NCBI RefSeq assembly: GCF_020906515.1
Contig: NC_085855.1
Location: forward strand, 620,001 to 684,000
Length of the DNA: 64,000 nt
From: Vanrija pseudolonga
Lineage: Eukaryota > Basidiomycota > Tremellomycetes > Trichosporonales > Trichosporonaceae
Direction: 5' to 3'
This document shows positions 1 through 12,805 of this stretch, piece by piece. Both the position numbers and the translations under genes were made by a program. Within the stretch, counting starts at the first letter, position 1. Every line of letters starts with the position of its first letter. A model generated the notes under the pieces. The model ran no database searches and was not told where the DNA came from. It worked only from the letters and a program-made list of their open reading frames with translations.

Positions 1-1500
1 CGTTCACCGTTGCTACATGGCAACCAGTCTCGCGACGGCGCGTCTCCTCGGCGTCCGATCGTGCATGCTGCCTGCGTTGCTACGTTCCGGCGGCTGACCA
101 CCCACACATGCACATTGCGAACAGCCCCCCGTCGTGACAGTTACAGGGCCAGGAGGCCAGGAGACGCAGGAGGTCATGTAGCAGCACTTGTGCACTGTTG
201 CATGGGGGCGAGGTGGCATTGAGTGGTGAGCAACTTGCCCACGGCCAATACACAAGGAGAACGGGACATGGGCTCATCCCGGTGCCTCTGCTCGCCCAAA
301 CGCTTGCCTTGTGGTTGTTGTTGTTCTTGTCCTTGTTGCTTTCAGCGCTAGCACGAGTTGACGCGACGGCTGCCCCGCGTCGGTCAGCCAGTCAGTCAGC
401 CAGTCGCGCCAGTCGGCCACTCGGGCGGCAGTCGTCAAGGCCGGTTGTTTTGCCGACCGTTGGCTGCTACGTCGGACTACTGTAGGGCGACTGACGGCCT
501 GTCCCGAGGAAGAGTGACGCGCGCTCATCTTTATACCTGGCAACACTGCTACACTGATCCACGCCTAGTTTCGGGGCAGGCATGCAGGCCCGGCCCGACG
601 CGGGGCGTACACAAGGCGCCGCGATGTGCACCCACCAGGCGCGGGGCACGCGGGGGAAGACAGACGCACAAGCACAAGCGCTTGACAATGCGCCGTGTCA
701 ATCCCAGAAGCGCGCGCCGCGCGGCAGAGACATCACGTGAACTCTGCCATACATGCATGCCCCACTCATCGTCTTCCCCATGCCTTGCTCGTGTGCGCAT
801 TGGCGTCTCGTCGATTGGGCCGTGTACATGGCAACATTGACACGGCCACTGCGGCATGGCCGCCGCGCGCGTGTAGATCGCTGCGCAGAGGCCCACTGAT
901 CTGCAGCACCAGCAGCGATAGTCATTCCGCGCTCAGGCCAATGAAAAGTGACTCGCTTGTTGGGCTGAGGGGGCCCACAATCCACAGTCTATACAAAGGC
1001 CGAGTTGGGCGCCGTGCGCCGCACCGTGTTTGTCCGCATCAATGACCCAGTCACCTACGGCCTGGTTATCTCTATGCATTCCTTTGTATCTGCGGTACAA
1101 CGACGCTAAAGTGTGCTGGCGCATACCCGTGTAAATCCCAAGTCCGCCAAAGTGGAACTTGGAGGCCAGTCGCTACGTAATGCCCGCGCGCGTTCCTTCC
1201 ACTCCCTGGGCAGCGGCAGCCAAACGAGGAGCGCCGCAAAGACTAAAGGGGCCAAGATAAGCCGCTGACCTGCTGACTCTGTGGGTGCCGGGCTGCTGCT
1301 GCCTGCTGCCTTCCCTCGTCACTCCGCACAACTCCGTCCCCGTATCATCCTAGTCTCGTATTGCATTGCCCTCAACCCTCCTCTCACCCTTCCTCCTATC
1401 TTCGGCCATACACCTCCTCATTGTTGTCTCGCCCACTTCCCAGCCATTGACTGATTAGCCGCGTAGCCGCCCGCCTGCCCCGACGCCGCCGCCGCCCATC
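1..1500. other. Intergenic region upstream of the SulP transporter gene
   Basis: I see no protein-coding frame that looks real here. Open frames exist on both strands but they are short, overlap each other and have low-complexity composition expected of GC-rich DNA. Around 385-420 there is a run of CAGTCAGTCAGCCAGT-type short tandem repeats. The last 200 bases become rich in C and T on the plus strand, as expected for the promoter and 5' leader of the gene starting at 1501. Confidence 0.6.
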
Positions 1501-4500
1501 ATGCCTGCGCGCGATCCGGCAGCGACAACCCATCTGCCCACAGTGCTCTCGAGCACGCCATCTCAGCATGCTTCAGTCCTCCCAACACATCATCCGGTCA
1601 CGGGCAGAGTGGGATCTTCCGCCTTTGCACGCACTTCTGACCACGCCTCGGGCTCGATGGCGTCCTCGCCCGTCACCTCTCTGGGTGGAGCCGCAGCCCG
1701 CGCCCGCCGCACGAGCACGACAGAAGTCGGCATCGTGGGCCGTATCTTTCGCCGCATATCCGTAGATGCGGGTGGGGTTCACCCCGACCTCGAGACGGCG
1801 TCGCAGGAGGACAGCGAGAGCGGATTCGAACGTGTGTCTGGGGATGATGATGAGTGAGTAGAGTGCATCCAAGTCAATCCCCTCCATCTTCATCCCATCT
1901 TGCACGCCCCCGGCCCCCGCCCCCGCCCTCATCCTCACCCCCCCCGGCCATGAGAAACAGCTAACGTCCAGCGTCTCCCTTGGCTCGAGCCACACGCAGA
2001 GAGCCATTCGCGAGTCGACCAACCGTCTGGCCTCAATGTCGTTCTCCGCGGCAGCTGGCGTCTCGCTGGCCGCTCTGCCCTCGACTGCCCCGAGCGCGGC
2101 CGGCGCGTCGGGCATTCACATCGACCACCGCCCCGCCCACCCGAGTCCACTCACCACAAAGCCCAGCCCCGTCTCGCCCCAGTCCGGGCCCTCGGGGCTC
2201 TCAATGCTCATGGAACGCGGCAGGCGCGCCGCCGCGTCCAGCGACGACGGTTCGGGCGATACTACCCCGCAAGCCGAGCCCGCGTCCCTCAACGACGACA
2301 GCGTGTCCGGCTCGCGCATCTCGAGTCTCGACGGCCGTGCAGCCATCTTAGCTGAGGTCGAAGAGGTCGAAGAGGAAGACATGGGCGGGTCGTCGGAGCT
2401 CCGCCAGTACCTCGCTCGCGAGGCCGCTTCGTACGTGCCGCACGAGACGACTCCGCTCCTCGGATCGGCGGCACCCCCCAAGAAGCCCTCGTCGTGGAAG
2501 GACCGCACGGCTGTCGACATTGCCGCGGCCAAGAACTCGCTTAGCAAGCTCACTCCAGCCGACGTCTTCAAGGCATGTGTCGTCGAGCCCGTCGAGGCGC
2601 TACCCGCGGTGATTCTAGGCGTCCTGCTCAATGTCCTCGACGGTGTCAGCTACGGCATGATTCTGTAAGTATTTGCTACAATCCCGCGCTGATCCAAGAT
2701 TCCCGACGTCCGTCTACTTTCCCGACTTCGGCTCGCTCGGTGTTTCAATGTTCTTCATGTCGTGCATCGTCTCCCAGCTCACCTTTTCGCTTGGCGGCTC
2801 GATCTTCAAGGGCGCAAATGGCAGTATGATGATTGAAGCGGTCCCATTCTTCCATATCATTGTCAACCAGATTGTCGCAGGCGTCGGGGACAAGGTGGGT
2901 GCCGAGCCTGCCCCGAAGACGCTAACGTCAGGCTCATGTGATCGTCGCGACTACGATGGTCGCGTTTGCCTTCAGCTCCATCGTCACCGGCTTGGTATTC
3001 TTTGCTCTCGGCGCTTTCAAGCTTGGTGCCCTTATCGGCTACTTCCCTCGCCACATCCTCGTTGGGTGAGTCTAGTGGGTGACTTCAACTGACCCCCAGA
3101 TGCATTGGCGGTGTCGGCATCTTCCTCATCCAGACTGGCCTCCAAGTATCGCTCGGTCTTCCCGAAGACACGTTTGAGAACCCCGGACTCGACGTGTTCA
3201 AGCCCTTCTTTGCCTCGTGGCATGCGTTCTCGCTCTGGACCATTCCTCTAGGCCTGGCCATTCTGCTACGCGTCATCACACACTTCTTCCACCACCAGCT
3301 GATCTTCCCCGTCTACTTCTTCATCATCCCCGTCATCTTCTACATTGTCGTGGCCATTGGAGGATGGAGCTTTGACACTCTCCGTGCCAGTGGTTGGGTC
3401 TTTGACGTGGGAAGCAACACCCAGGCGTGGTGGAAGTTTTACACCGAGTTTGTGAGTATGACTGTCATGGCAACGCTGACCCGCAGGACTTCAAAGCCGT
3501 CGACTGGGAAGTCTTCTGGAGCCTCCTGCCAACGCAGCTCGCACTGGTATTCTTTGGCATTCTCCATGTCCCGCTCAACGTTCCCGCCCTCGGTGTCTCG
3601 CTCTGTGAGGACAATGTCAAGCTTGACCGTGAGCTCGTGGCCCACGGCGTCTCCAACTTTGCCGCGGGTCTTGTTGGAACCGTTCCCAACTACCTGACCT
3701 ATGTCAACAGTGTGCTATGTAAGTTCCATCCTGGGACTCGCTGACCCCAGTCTACCGGGTCGGTGGCGGTTCCAGACTCTCTGGCCTCATGCTGGCAGCC
3801 GCAACCGCGGGCATCATGTTTGTTGGTCCATCGGTTATCGGTTATCTTCGTGAGTACGCACCGCCGAGCCCTACTAACCCCCAGCGGTCATGGTCGTCGG
3901 TGCTCTTATCTACGTCCTCGGTATCGATCTCGTCATCGAGGCCGTCTGGGACACCAGGAACCGTGTCAACAGAATGGAGTACATTACCATCTGGGTGATC
4001 GCCATCGGCATGACCGTCTTTGACTTTGTCATTGGTCTCCTCATTGGCATCATCCTGGCATGCGTCTTCTTCGTCGTTCAGAGCTCGCGTCGCCGTCCTA
4101 TCCGTGCTGTCTTCAACGGCTCGACGGCAAAGTCCACTGTCCGTCGCCCCCGCCCCCAGAGAGCCTTCATCCAGTCGGTCGGCTCGCAGACCTACGTCAT
4201 GAAGCTCCAGGGGTTCCGTGAGTCGATCTACCCTTGGCATCTCTGACTCTAGTCTTCTTTGGCACCATCAATGTCGTCGAGGACGAGATCAGAAACCTCC
4301 TGGATCACCTCGTTTGGGAGAACAACCCGATCCGCTTCCTCATCATCGACTTTGCCCTGGTTGGCGGCCTCGACTTTTCGTCGGCCGAGGCCTTTGTTCG
4401 AACCCAGAGACTGCTTGCGGCCAAGGATGTCCTCCTCATTCTCTGTGGCGCCGAGCCTCACAGCCCTGTCGGCACCGCTCTGCGTGCAGTCGATCTCTGG

Positions 4501-5277
4501 GCCGACCAGGAGGGCACCAGGGTGGAGGTGTTTACTACCCTCAACGACGCCCTCGAGTGGACAGAAAACGCCTACCTTACCGCGTTCTACGACAGCCAGA
4601 CCCGCTGGAAGGCCAGCGAGGCAGAGCAGCCCCGTACGATCGACCTGCCAAAGATCAACCGCATGCCCTTCTCGCTTGCCGAGTCGTTCCAGAACAGCCC
4701 TCGTCGCAGCCACCTGGCACGCGCTGGCGACGACACCCTCCCTGGCCCCCACTACCAGGGTGCAACGTTAGCCCCTCCGGTCGAGAACAGCAAGCCTCAC
4801 AAGCACGCAACGCCGATCAACATGGCTCAGCCTCTCCCTCTCCTTGTCCAGAGTCTCGGCTCGTACTGCGACGAAAGCGAAGCCTGGTTCGCTCAGTTTG
4901 TCAAGTACTTTAAGCAGGTTATTATCCTGGCCGGCGAGGTTGTCTGGGAGCAAGGCAGCCACCCAGATGGTCTCTACCTCATCGAGTCAGGTAGCCTCCG
5001 CGCTACGTACGAGTACGACAACCACCAGGAGCTTCTGCAGGAGACCATGGTCGCTGGTACGGTGGCTGGTGACCTCAGCACCATCAGTGACACGCTCCGC
5101 AACTGCACGGTCATTGCCGAGCGCGACAGTGTTCTCTGGAAGCTCGAGCCCTCGAGTTTGGCCCAGATGGAGAAGGACAACCCCGAAGCCGCGGGCAAGT
5201 TCATCAAGACCATTCTCAAGGGAGCGGTTGAGGAGGTTGATGTGCTCTCGGCGCACCTGATCGCGGTCCTGTCATAG
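1501..5277 (+). CDS. VSB1: SulP-family vacuolar transporter with STAS and cyclic-nucleotide-binding-like domains (YGR125W/Vsb1 type)
   Basis: Nine exons: 1501-1853, 1972-2664, 2699-2894, 2932-3065, 3100-3451, 3487-3718, 3751-3849, 3885-4217 and 4253-5277. They join to 1138 codons with no frame conflict. The first ~330 residues are a Ser/Pro-rich, probably cytosolic tail. A SulP transporter core follows, with many hydrophobic helices (for example VSYGMIL and [18 protein letters not shown]). A STAS domain ([19 protein letters not shown]) comes next, and the C-terminus is a cNMP-binding-like beta-roll ([15 protein letters not shown]). This three-part layout is that of yeast YGR125W, a vacuolar membrane protein linked to basic amino acid uptake, not of plasma-membrane sulfate permeases. 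The family call is firm; the substrate is inferred from the yeast protein. All introns have the short branch-to-acceptor spacing seen across the window. Confidence 0.85.
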
Positions 5278-5565
5278 TCTCTCGACCGACGTGCTCTCGG
5301 CTCGCCTGATTGCCGTTCCCCCATTCTCTCTCTCTCCTTACACCTAGTAACCACGACATTGCACACACCCAAATCATAGTTTCCTGTGTCTAAAATGCAT
5401 GTTGGAGTAAATCAAGTCGATCAACTGAAATCTCGGATCCGAACCCACTCATTTGCCACTTGCATTTAAGAGCCCGAACCTCCACTCCATCGTCATCACA
5501 CTTCCCCCCCATTCCTTGACTTTTTCCATCTCACTTGCCTTCCACCACCTATAGACTGCGGCACC

Positions 5566-8500
5566 ATGGCACAAGCATTTGCGGCTCCTCTGGAGAACAC
5601 GCGCGTGAGTATTGAAAGCACATGTTGTGCACCACTCACGCCCTCAGAATGTTACCATTGTCGCACATGTAGACCACGGCAAGACGAGTTTTGCCGACTC
5701 GCTCCTGTCGTCCAACAATATCATCTCGAACCGCATGGCCGGCAAGCTGCGCTTCCTTGACTCGCGAGAAGACGAGCAGGAGCGCGGTATCACGATGGAG
5801 AGCAGTGCGGTGGGTTCCTTGGCGCCATCTCGGCTCCGGTGAGCGCCAAGCAGCTGACCAAGCAGGTGTCGCTCCGCTTTGACATGATGCGCTTGCAACC
5901 TGACGGCAAGGGTAGGTAGTGTTGAAGGAGACGGGTCTAACGCGCAGCCGTTGCGTCAAAGCATATCTGCAATGTTATTGACACGCCTGGACACGTCGAC
6001 TTTGCCAGCGAGGTGTCGACCGCTGCGCGTCTGTGTGATGGCGCGCTCGTCCTCGTCGACGTGTGGGAGGGAGTGTGCACACAGGTAGGCGACGTGTGAG
6101 GCCACGCTGACGACTAGACCATTGCCGTGCTCCGCCAGGCATGGGTCGACAAGCTCCGCCCATTGCTCGTCATCAACAAGATGGACCGACTGATCACCGA
6201 GCTGCAGTTGTCGCCCTCGGAGGCCTACCACCACATTGCGCGGTTGATTGAGCAGGTCAACGCCGTCATGGGCTCTTTCTACGCCGGCGAGCGTATGGAG
6301 GACGACCTGCGATGGCACGAGGAGCGCGAGAAGCGCTTGGCCGAGCGGGCCGAGCGCGCGGCTGCCGGCGACGCGCCAGAGGGCGAGGACTCGGGCGACG
6401 TCGACGCAGAGTACGAGGAGCGCGAGGACGAGGATATCTACTTTTCGCCCGAGCGCGGCAACGTGCTCTTCGCGTCGGCCATTGACGGCTGGGCGTTCCG
6501 TCTTGGCAAGTTTGCGCGCCTCTACGCCGACAAGCTCAAGATCAAGGAGGGCAACCTCCGCCGCGTGCTCTGGGGCGAGTGGTACCTCGACCCCAAGACC
6601 AAGCGCGTTGTGAGCCGCAAGGCACTCAACGGGCGCCCCCTCAAGCCGCTCTTTGTCCAGTTTGTCCTCGAGAACATTTGGAAGGTGTACAACACGGTGC
6701 TCAACGAGTACAACCCCGACCTCCTGGCCAAGATTGTCGGCGCGCTCAACATCAAGGTGTCGCCGCGCGATCTCAAGTCCAAGGACACGCGCAACCTGCT
6801 GACGGTCATCATGCAGCAGTGGCTGCCGCTCAGCACTGCGACATTCCAAGCCGTCGTGGACGTTATCCCCTCGCCGCGCGCCGCCCAGGCGATGCGCATG
6901 CCGTTCATGCTCCACCCCAAGGAGGCGCAGGCGTCGTCGACGCCACTGCCCCCGGCGAACGAGTTTGAGAAGGAACTCTACTCGTGCGACCAGCGTCCCG
7001 AGGCGCCAGTGGTCTCGTACGTGTCGAAAATGTTTGCCGTCAAGCGCGAGGATCTGCCCGAGTACAAGCCCCGCGAGATGACCGCCGAGGAAATGCGCCG
7101 CCGTGGACGCGAGGAGCGTGAGCGCCGAGCTACCGTGCAGGCTTCCCGCGCGGCGCTCGGACTCGGTGACACGACCGACCCCAACGAGCTCGCCCGCGCC
7201 ATTGACGACATTGAACTCAACAAGCCGACCGAGGCGCCCGCCGCCCCGGCTACGCCTAGCGGCGAGGTGCTCCTCGGCTTCTCTCGCATCTTCTCCGGTG
7301 TGCTGCGCCGGGGAACAACCCTGTTCGCCACGCTGCCCAAGTACGATGCCGAGGCCGGGCCCGACCACCCCCGTAACGCGCGCCACATTCGCCGTGTCAC
7401 CGTCTTGGACCTGTACATGATGATGGGGCGTGACCTTGTCTCTGTGGAGGAGGTGCCCGCAGGGCATGTCTGCGCCATTGGCGGCCTGGACGGCATCGTG
7501 CCCCGCAACGCTACGCTCTGCGCCCCGCCTGCGGCTGGCGTTCCCGAGGACGCCGAGCCGCCCGCATACGCTGGGGTCCTCATCAACCTGTCTGGCGTTG
7601 GTGTCAACACGGCGCCAATCGTCCGTGTGGCGCTCGAGCCTGTCAACCCTGGTGAGTACCTCTGGGCCCTAACCCGCTAACCCGCAGCCGATATGCCCAA
7701 GCTCGTCGCAGGCCTGCAGATTCTCAACCAGGCTGACCCCTGTGCCGAGTACCTCGTCCAGGAGACTGGCGAGCATGTCATCCTCGCCGCCGGTGAACTG
7801 CATCTCGAGCGCTGTCTCAAGGACTTGCGCGAGCGCTTTGCAAAGTGCGAAATCCAGGCGTCCGAGGCCATTGTGCCATTCCGTGAAACTGCCGTCAAGG
7901 GCGTCGACATGGCGCCGCCCAAGACTGCAGGAGCTCCGCGTGGTACAGTCCGTACATCCGTGTACGACGGCCTGGTCGAGTTTACCATCCGCGCCGTGCC
8001 CCTCCCTCCCGCTGTGACCGACTTTTTGGCGGCTCAGCAGAAGACGATTGCCAGCATGACGTTGCAGCGTCAAGAGGCGGCCGAGGACGAAGTCGACGCA
8101 GAAGCGGCTGAAAACGCCACGCGCGTGTTGACCCCAGAGCAATTCTGGGCCGAGCTCGAAAAGCTGTTCAACAAGGCCGGTGGCGAATGGACCGGTGCCG
8201 CCGATCGAGTTTGGACGTTTGGGCCCAAGAATGTCGGGTCCAATGTTCTGCTCGACCCCGCCGGCAAATCGACTCTCCGACTGCGTGGCCGCGAAAAGGT
8301 CTTTGCAGACGCCCGAGCCGACGGCAAGACGGCAGATGAGGCGCTGGAATCCGCGGACGCTGCTGCGGCCGCCGCTGCGACCGAAGGGGCCACCGACGGG
8401 GCCACCGCATCGGCACGCCTGTTCCGAGACTTTGACCACTCGATCGAGGCCGGTTTCCAAATGGCAACGTTCCAGGGCCCCCTGTGCGCCGAGCCCGTGG

Positions 8501-9139
8501 TCGGCATGGCTTGGGTCGTCGACCAGATCACGTACAACCCTGACGAGGGGGAAGATTGTAAGTGGCGGTGGCTTCACACACATACTCACGCCTAGCTCGC
8601 GGCCGGGCCTCGGCAGTGGTTGGTGCTCTCATTTCGTCGGTTCGCGACGCCTGCCGCACGGGTCTCCTCGACTGGTCGCCACGCATCAAGCTCGCAATGT
8701 ACACGTGTGACATTCAGGCATCGAGTAAGTGCAAATGCCAGACGTTACTGACCCCCCAGCCGATGTCCTGGGCAAGGTGTACGCTGTCGTTGCCCGCAGG
8801 AGGGGCCGCGTCGTGAGCGAGGAAATGAAGGAGGGCACGTCGTTCTTCACCATCCGAGCCATGCTGCCCGTCGTCGAGTCGTTTGGCTTTGCCGACGAAA
8901 TCAGGAAACGTACCTCGGGTGCCGCCTCCCCCCAGCTTATCTTTAGCGGATACGAGACTCTGGACCAGGACCCCTTCTGGGTCCCGACGACAATCGAGGA
9001 GCTCGAGGACTTGGGCGAAAAGGCAGACCGTGCCAACGTGGCCAAGGGCTACGTTGACGGCGTTCGCAAGCGCAAGGGCATGTTTGTTGAGAAGAAGATT
9101 GTCGAGTTTGCGGAAAAACAACGCACTCTCAAGCGCTAG
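5566..9139 (+). CDS. EFL1: Elongation factor-like GTPase EFL1 (60S ribosome maturation)
   Basis: Eight exons: 5566-5604, 5648-5809, 5866-5911, 5948-6084, 6118-7651, 7688-8557, 8596-8724 and 8760-9139, giving 1098 residues. The protein is an EF-2 relative. G1 is AHVDHGKT, G3 is DTPGHVD and G4 is NKMD, and the C-terminus has EF-2 domain IV/V sequence ([20 protein letters not shown]). It lacks the diphthamide region of true EF-2. It carries a large charged insertion after the G domain (around residues 180-230, rich in Glu, Asp and Arg), as Efl1/Ria1 does. Efl1 works with Sdo1/SBDS to release Tif6/eIF6 from late cytoplasmic 60S subunits. The start is the first ATG after a CT-rich leader, and its 13-codon exon is followed at once by the conserved [11 protein letters not shown] block. 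It is 288 bp from the upstream gene. Confidence 0.92.
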
Positions 9140-9543
9140 TGTACGCGGTAGTTAGTCACATCATAAGCATCTTCCCCACAATGACACCCCACAATGACGA
9201 GAAGGTTAGTGGCCATTACGTTCGCGACACACTTGTAGCATCGGTGAGCCCAGCTCACAATGAGGGCATAGTATAGACAACTAGGTGGTATCGTGGGGCA
9301 CAGAGTCCAACGAGACTGGTGGTTTTTAAGCCCTATGGGGGTTGGGAATACGAGCGGGTCGGTCTAGGGACGCTGATGGATGCGACCGGCATGGTTGCCG
9401 GCGGATGGATTGTTGGTTGTTGGGGTATTAATACTCTGCGCCGTGTGTGTGGAAGTGTCATGCTTTGAGGAGCATCGCGCGCGAGGAGCTCTAGGGTAAT
9501 GCCGACAATAGACGAGGGGATGTAAAAGCCTGTAGAGAGAGAG

Positions 9544-9583
<40 letters not shown>

Positions 9584-9680
9584 GACACCAGTCGAAAGAA
9601 GCCGAGAAATGGAAGATGATAGCCCAAAAAATGCCCAGAGAGACGCGAGGGTATCGATGAGAAAGACACTTGTAAAGGTC
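9140..9680. other. Convergent 3' intergenic region between EFL1 and the Crz1-like gene
   Basis: No gene is visible. This stretch should hold the 3' untranslated ends of the plus-strand EFL1 and the minus-strand zinc-finger gene, and it includes a long GA dinucleotide repeat. Confidence 0.6.
9534..9582. repeat. (GA)n microsatellite
   Basis: About 49 bases of GA repeat with one interruption (a GC step near 9545). It lies in the probable 3' untranslated region of the minus-strand zinc-finger gene, where it would be a CU repeat in the RNA. Confidence 0.9.
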
Positions 9681-11316
9681 CTACGCGTACCTTGTGTCGT
9701 GATGGATGTTGGCTGGCGAGGCAAGGGGAGTGCCAGCGTAGGACGAGCCGGACGAGGGGAAGGGGTACGGGGGTCGTTGTTGCCTGGACACGAGGGTTAG
9801 GTCGAGGCGCTCGTACGCCGCGCGCCGCTTGCCGCTCACCACCTGGACCAGTCGTTGTTGCCATCCTTGTGGTCGTCAGACTCGATGGGCGCGAGGAGCG
9901 AGTGACCGTGAGGGCCCTGCGAGAACGGCATCGAGAAGATTGGCTTGCCGTCCGGGCCAAGGCCACTAGGCTGGACCGAGTGAGTAGAGGGCGAAGGAAG
10001 GGCGCTGCGGCGGTAAGGGTGGTGGCGCAGATCGTCCTTGGGCGAGGCAGCGTAACGCGAAAACGTCGACGACGTGGCGCTATCTGGAACGGCGCCGATC
10101 GAGTCCTTGCGGCTGACGCCATCAAAGTAGCTGTCGCCCTCGGTGAGCGAAGTGGCACTGCCGCGGCTGCTGTCCATGCCACTGAGCGCGGGGTCGATCA
10201 CAACAGACTCGCCAAGGCCACCGGATGCCGACTCGGAGGACTCGAGCTTGACGCTGCTGTTGAAGCGCTGCTGCGAGGCGACCTCGTTGGGCGTCAGGAT
10301 GATCTGCGACTTGTCCGACGAACCCCGAGCGGGGAGCGAAGTCAGAGGAGGCGGAGCCGAAGGGTGAGAGAAGGACATGGCGTTGGAGCCGTAGCCACTC
10401 GAGGTGGAGGTCGAGTTGCTTTCACCCGACGAGCCATTGTTGGGAGGCGTCGAAGGTGAGAGGGCCGGGGGAGGGCCATTCAACGGATACGTCGGCGTGA
10501 TCGGGGCAGTGGCACCCTCCTCGCCGCGGCAGCCGCGGACCATCCAATGTCTGCGAAGGGCATCCTTGCGAGAGAAACTGGCGTCAGCGCGTTCTAGGGT
10601 TGATGTACTTACGTCTTGCCACACTTCTCGCAGCCATAAGGCTTGACGCTCAGGTGAATTCTCTTGTGACGCTTCAAGTCGTGGTTGCGGTTGAAGCTCT
10701 GCACACACTGGTCGCACTTGAAAGGCCTGTCGACAAGAGGCAGGCGGTTGGCGAAAGCGTAGCCAATGTTGGCGCCGCCGGGAACACCGTTGATGGCGCT
10801 GGTCGAGTGGTTGCGCATGAGCGAAGGCAAGCCTTCGCTGTGAGGAACAAGCGTAGGCGTCGACATGCTGGGGAGGTAGCCAGCGTACGGCGCAGGGTAG
10901 TTGCTTGGGTACGACAGCGAGCGAGGCATGTCAACAGCAGTGGGCTGGTATGCCTGAGGGTAGTAGGCTTGAGGGTAAGCGCCAACAGCACGAGGCGAGT
11001 GCTGGGGAGCGGCGTAAGGCTGGCCGGCAGCGCGGGGCGGCGGGTAGTATGGGCTGGTGGCGGTGGGCGAGGGCTGCGCGCCGGCCTGCGAGATGACCGA
11101 GTAGCTTGGGACACGCGTGAGCGCTGCTGGAGGGGCCGCACGAGTGCTGTCGCTGCCCGACACGCGGTAGGACATTGGGTGACTACCCGAGTAGTTTGAG
11201 TACGCGCCGCTGGCGGCACTGCCGCCACCTGGCGCCGCCGGGAGCGCCGCCTGGCTACGCTGGCCGTAGTATGCCGAGTACTCCTGAGCGGCGGGGGCTT
11301 GTTCAGACTGGTGCAT
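9681..11316 (-). CDS. CRZ1: C2H2 zinc-finger transcription factor, Crz1-like
   Basis: Core model of three exons: 11316-10613, 10577-9840 and 9783-9681, 514 residues from the first in-frame ATG. The N-terminal half is rich in Ser, Pro, Gln, Tyr and Ala. Two adjacent C2H2 fingers follow (FKCDQCVQSFNRNHDLKRH and YGCEKCGKTFSRKDALRRH), the second crossed by the 35-nt intron 10578-10612. A WMVRGCRG block ends the finger region. This finger pair matches the calcineurin-responsive Crz1 family of basidiomycetes, so nuclear entry on calcium/calcineurin signalling is expected; I could not identify a PxIxIT docking site. The last intron (9784-9839) is inferred from a good donor, a CTAAC branch and an acceptor. 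Without it the protein would stop at 9836 after DWSRW. The frame stays open upstream of 11316 with no ATG, so the real N-terminus may lie further upstream (see 12806-12874). Confidence 0.75.
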
Positions 11317-12805
11317 GGCTGCGGGTCTTGAAGAGTTTGCTGCAATTGATGAGAGGGGGGGTGGTGCAAAGGCAAACGGAGAGGCCGAAGTGGGTGGTGA
11401 GCCTGGGTTGGGTGCGGTGGTGGTGGTAGTGGTTGGGGTGTTGTACGACTGCGAAGAGGGGTACTGGGCAGAAGTGTGAGTATTGTGGGTGGAAGAGGAG
11501 CAGAGAGAGAGAGGGGGGGAGAGGGGAGTGCGAGTGATGACAATGGGAGAGAGAAGAGAGGTCAAGTCTTTGTTAAGAGGAAGGAAGAATCGACCTTGCC
11601 GCGCAGACTTGTTGCCTCGGCAATGAGCGGGACAAGGACAACGGCGGCAACAACGACGACGGCGACGAGGGAAGACAAGGAAGACAGAGGGGGGGATAAC
11701 GAGGCATGGTCGGTGCGTTCAGGTGGCGTCGCGTCGGGGCGTCGCGCTTTGATCTCGTCGTCGTCGTCGTCGTCCTCGCCGTCCTCATGACAAGGTCAAA
11801 AGCGTCACGAGCGAGGCGCTGCTTTTCTTACCAGGGAAGGCCTCCTCCCTGGCTCACTCGCTCGTGTCCTGTCTCACAATCGCCTCGTCGGCAATTGTTC
11901 CCTTCGCCCCTCGATAAACATCAAAGCGTCGAGCTTTCTGGGGGGATGGCGGCGAGTTCCTTTCGGTCGTCGTCGCGCGCGTCGCAACAGGACCCGAGTA
12001 GAAGATGCTGCGCCCGTCGTTTGCCTCGTGTGTGCAGGCCATCCTGCTGAGCATCGTCCGAACAATCAATGCCCGCCCCGTGGCCACGGCTGGGCACCGT
12101 GTCATGGGTACCCCCTGGTTGATTCGCCAGAAGACTGCGCGGCCTCCCCTGCGGCCAACGAGGCGAAGCGAAAGAAAGCCGCGAGGAATGGCAAAGGAGG
12201 TCGAGCTGGGCCCAACCACACATGCGCAATCCGACTGGGCCGTGACACGACATACACGCACACACATTGCAGTGCACTCCTCGGTCGCGTGCACGAGCAC
12301 ATTGCCACCCGATCAACAGGCCCTGCCTCGACACACAGCGAGGGCGCATTATCTCCGTTGCGCTCGAGCCGGGTTGACTCCCTTGATTGTGGCTTGATCC
12401 ATACACGATTGTGCTGGCTCGAGCCACAGGGGACAACCATGAGGAAATGTGGGGTCGTTGTTCGGTGCAGAGTGGGGAGGGGGGAGAGCTGCAAAGGTGA
12501 CACCACTAGTGCTCCACCCGACCTCTAGCTTGGCCAATGCTCAGATTGTCAAGCGAGGCAGGGTTGACAAGGGGGCGCACAGCATCGGCGGCTGACGAGA
12601 AGGGGAATCCCTCTCCGACCGCCCACGACCTGCGCAATGCAGCGAGTTCAAGTCCACGAGCAGACGATCGCGCGCAAACGTCATGGCATGGAAGCGCCAG
12701 TTGGGCGAAGCACACAGCCAAAGGATGGAGAAAGGCGTGGACAGACGGAAGCAAGAAGGTGAAGCAAGCAAGGGGAAGGGGGGAGTGTAGCGAGGCGGGA
12801 CTCAC
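11317..12805 (-). other. Probable 5' leader or long intron of the Crz1-like gene
   Basis: The minus strand here is CT-rich close to the gene and contains splice-like signals: an acceptor (TTCTGCCCAG, ending at 11464), a donor GTAAGA near 11831 and another acceptor (CCCCCCAG) near 11942. From 11463 down to the ATG at 11316 the frame is open and of similar Ser/Pro/Thr composition to the protein. No independent gene is recognisable. Confidence 0.45.

Noticed and set aside
198-1124. Several overlapping open frames of 70-160 codons
   Set aside because: Low-complexity, mutually overlapping on both strands, no splice pattern or domain.
5956-7467. A 503-codon open frame on the minus strand across the EFL1 coding region
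   Set aside because: It is the antisense shadow of a GC-rich coding exon with strong third-position GC; its Leu/Arg/His/Val-rich sequence has no domain and EFL1 on the plus strand is certain.
7669-8589. A 306-codon minus-strand open frame opposite EFL1
   Set aside because: Same shadow effect; no recognisable protein features.
12642-12658. tRNA B-box-like sequence GTTCAAGTC
   Set aside because: No A box at the proper distance upstream and no acceptor-stem pairing around it.
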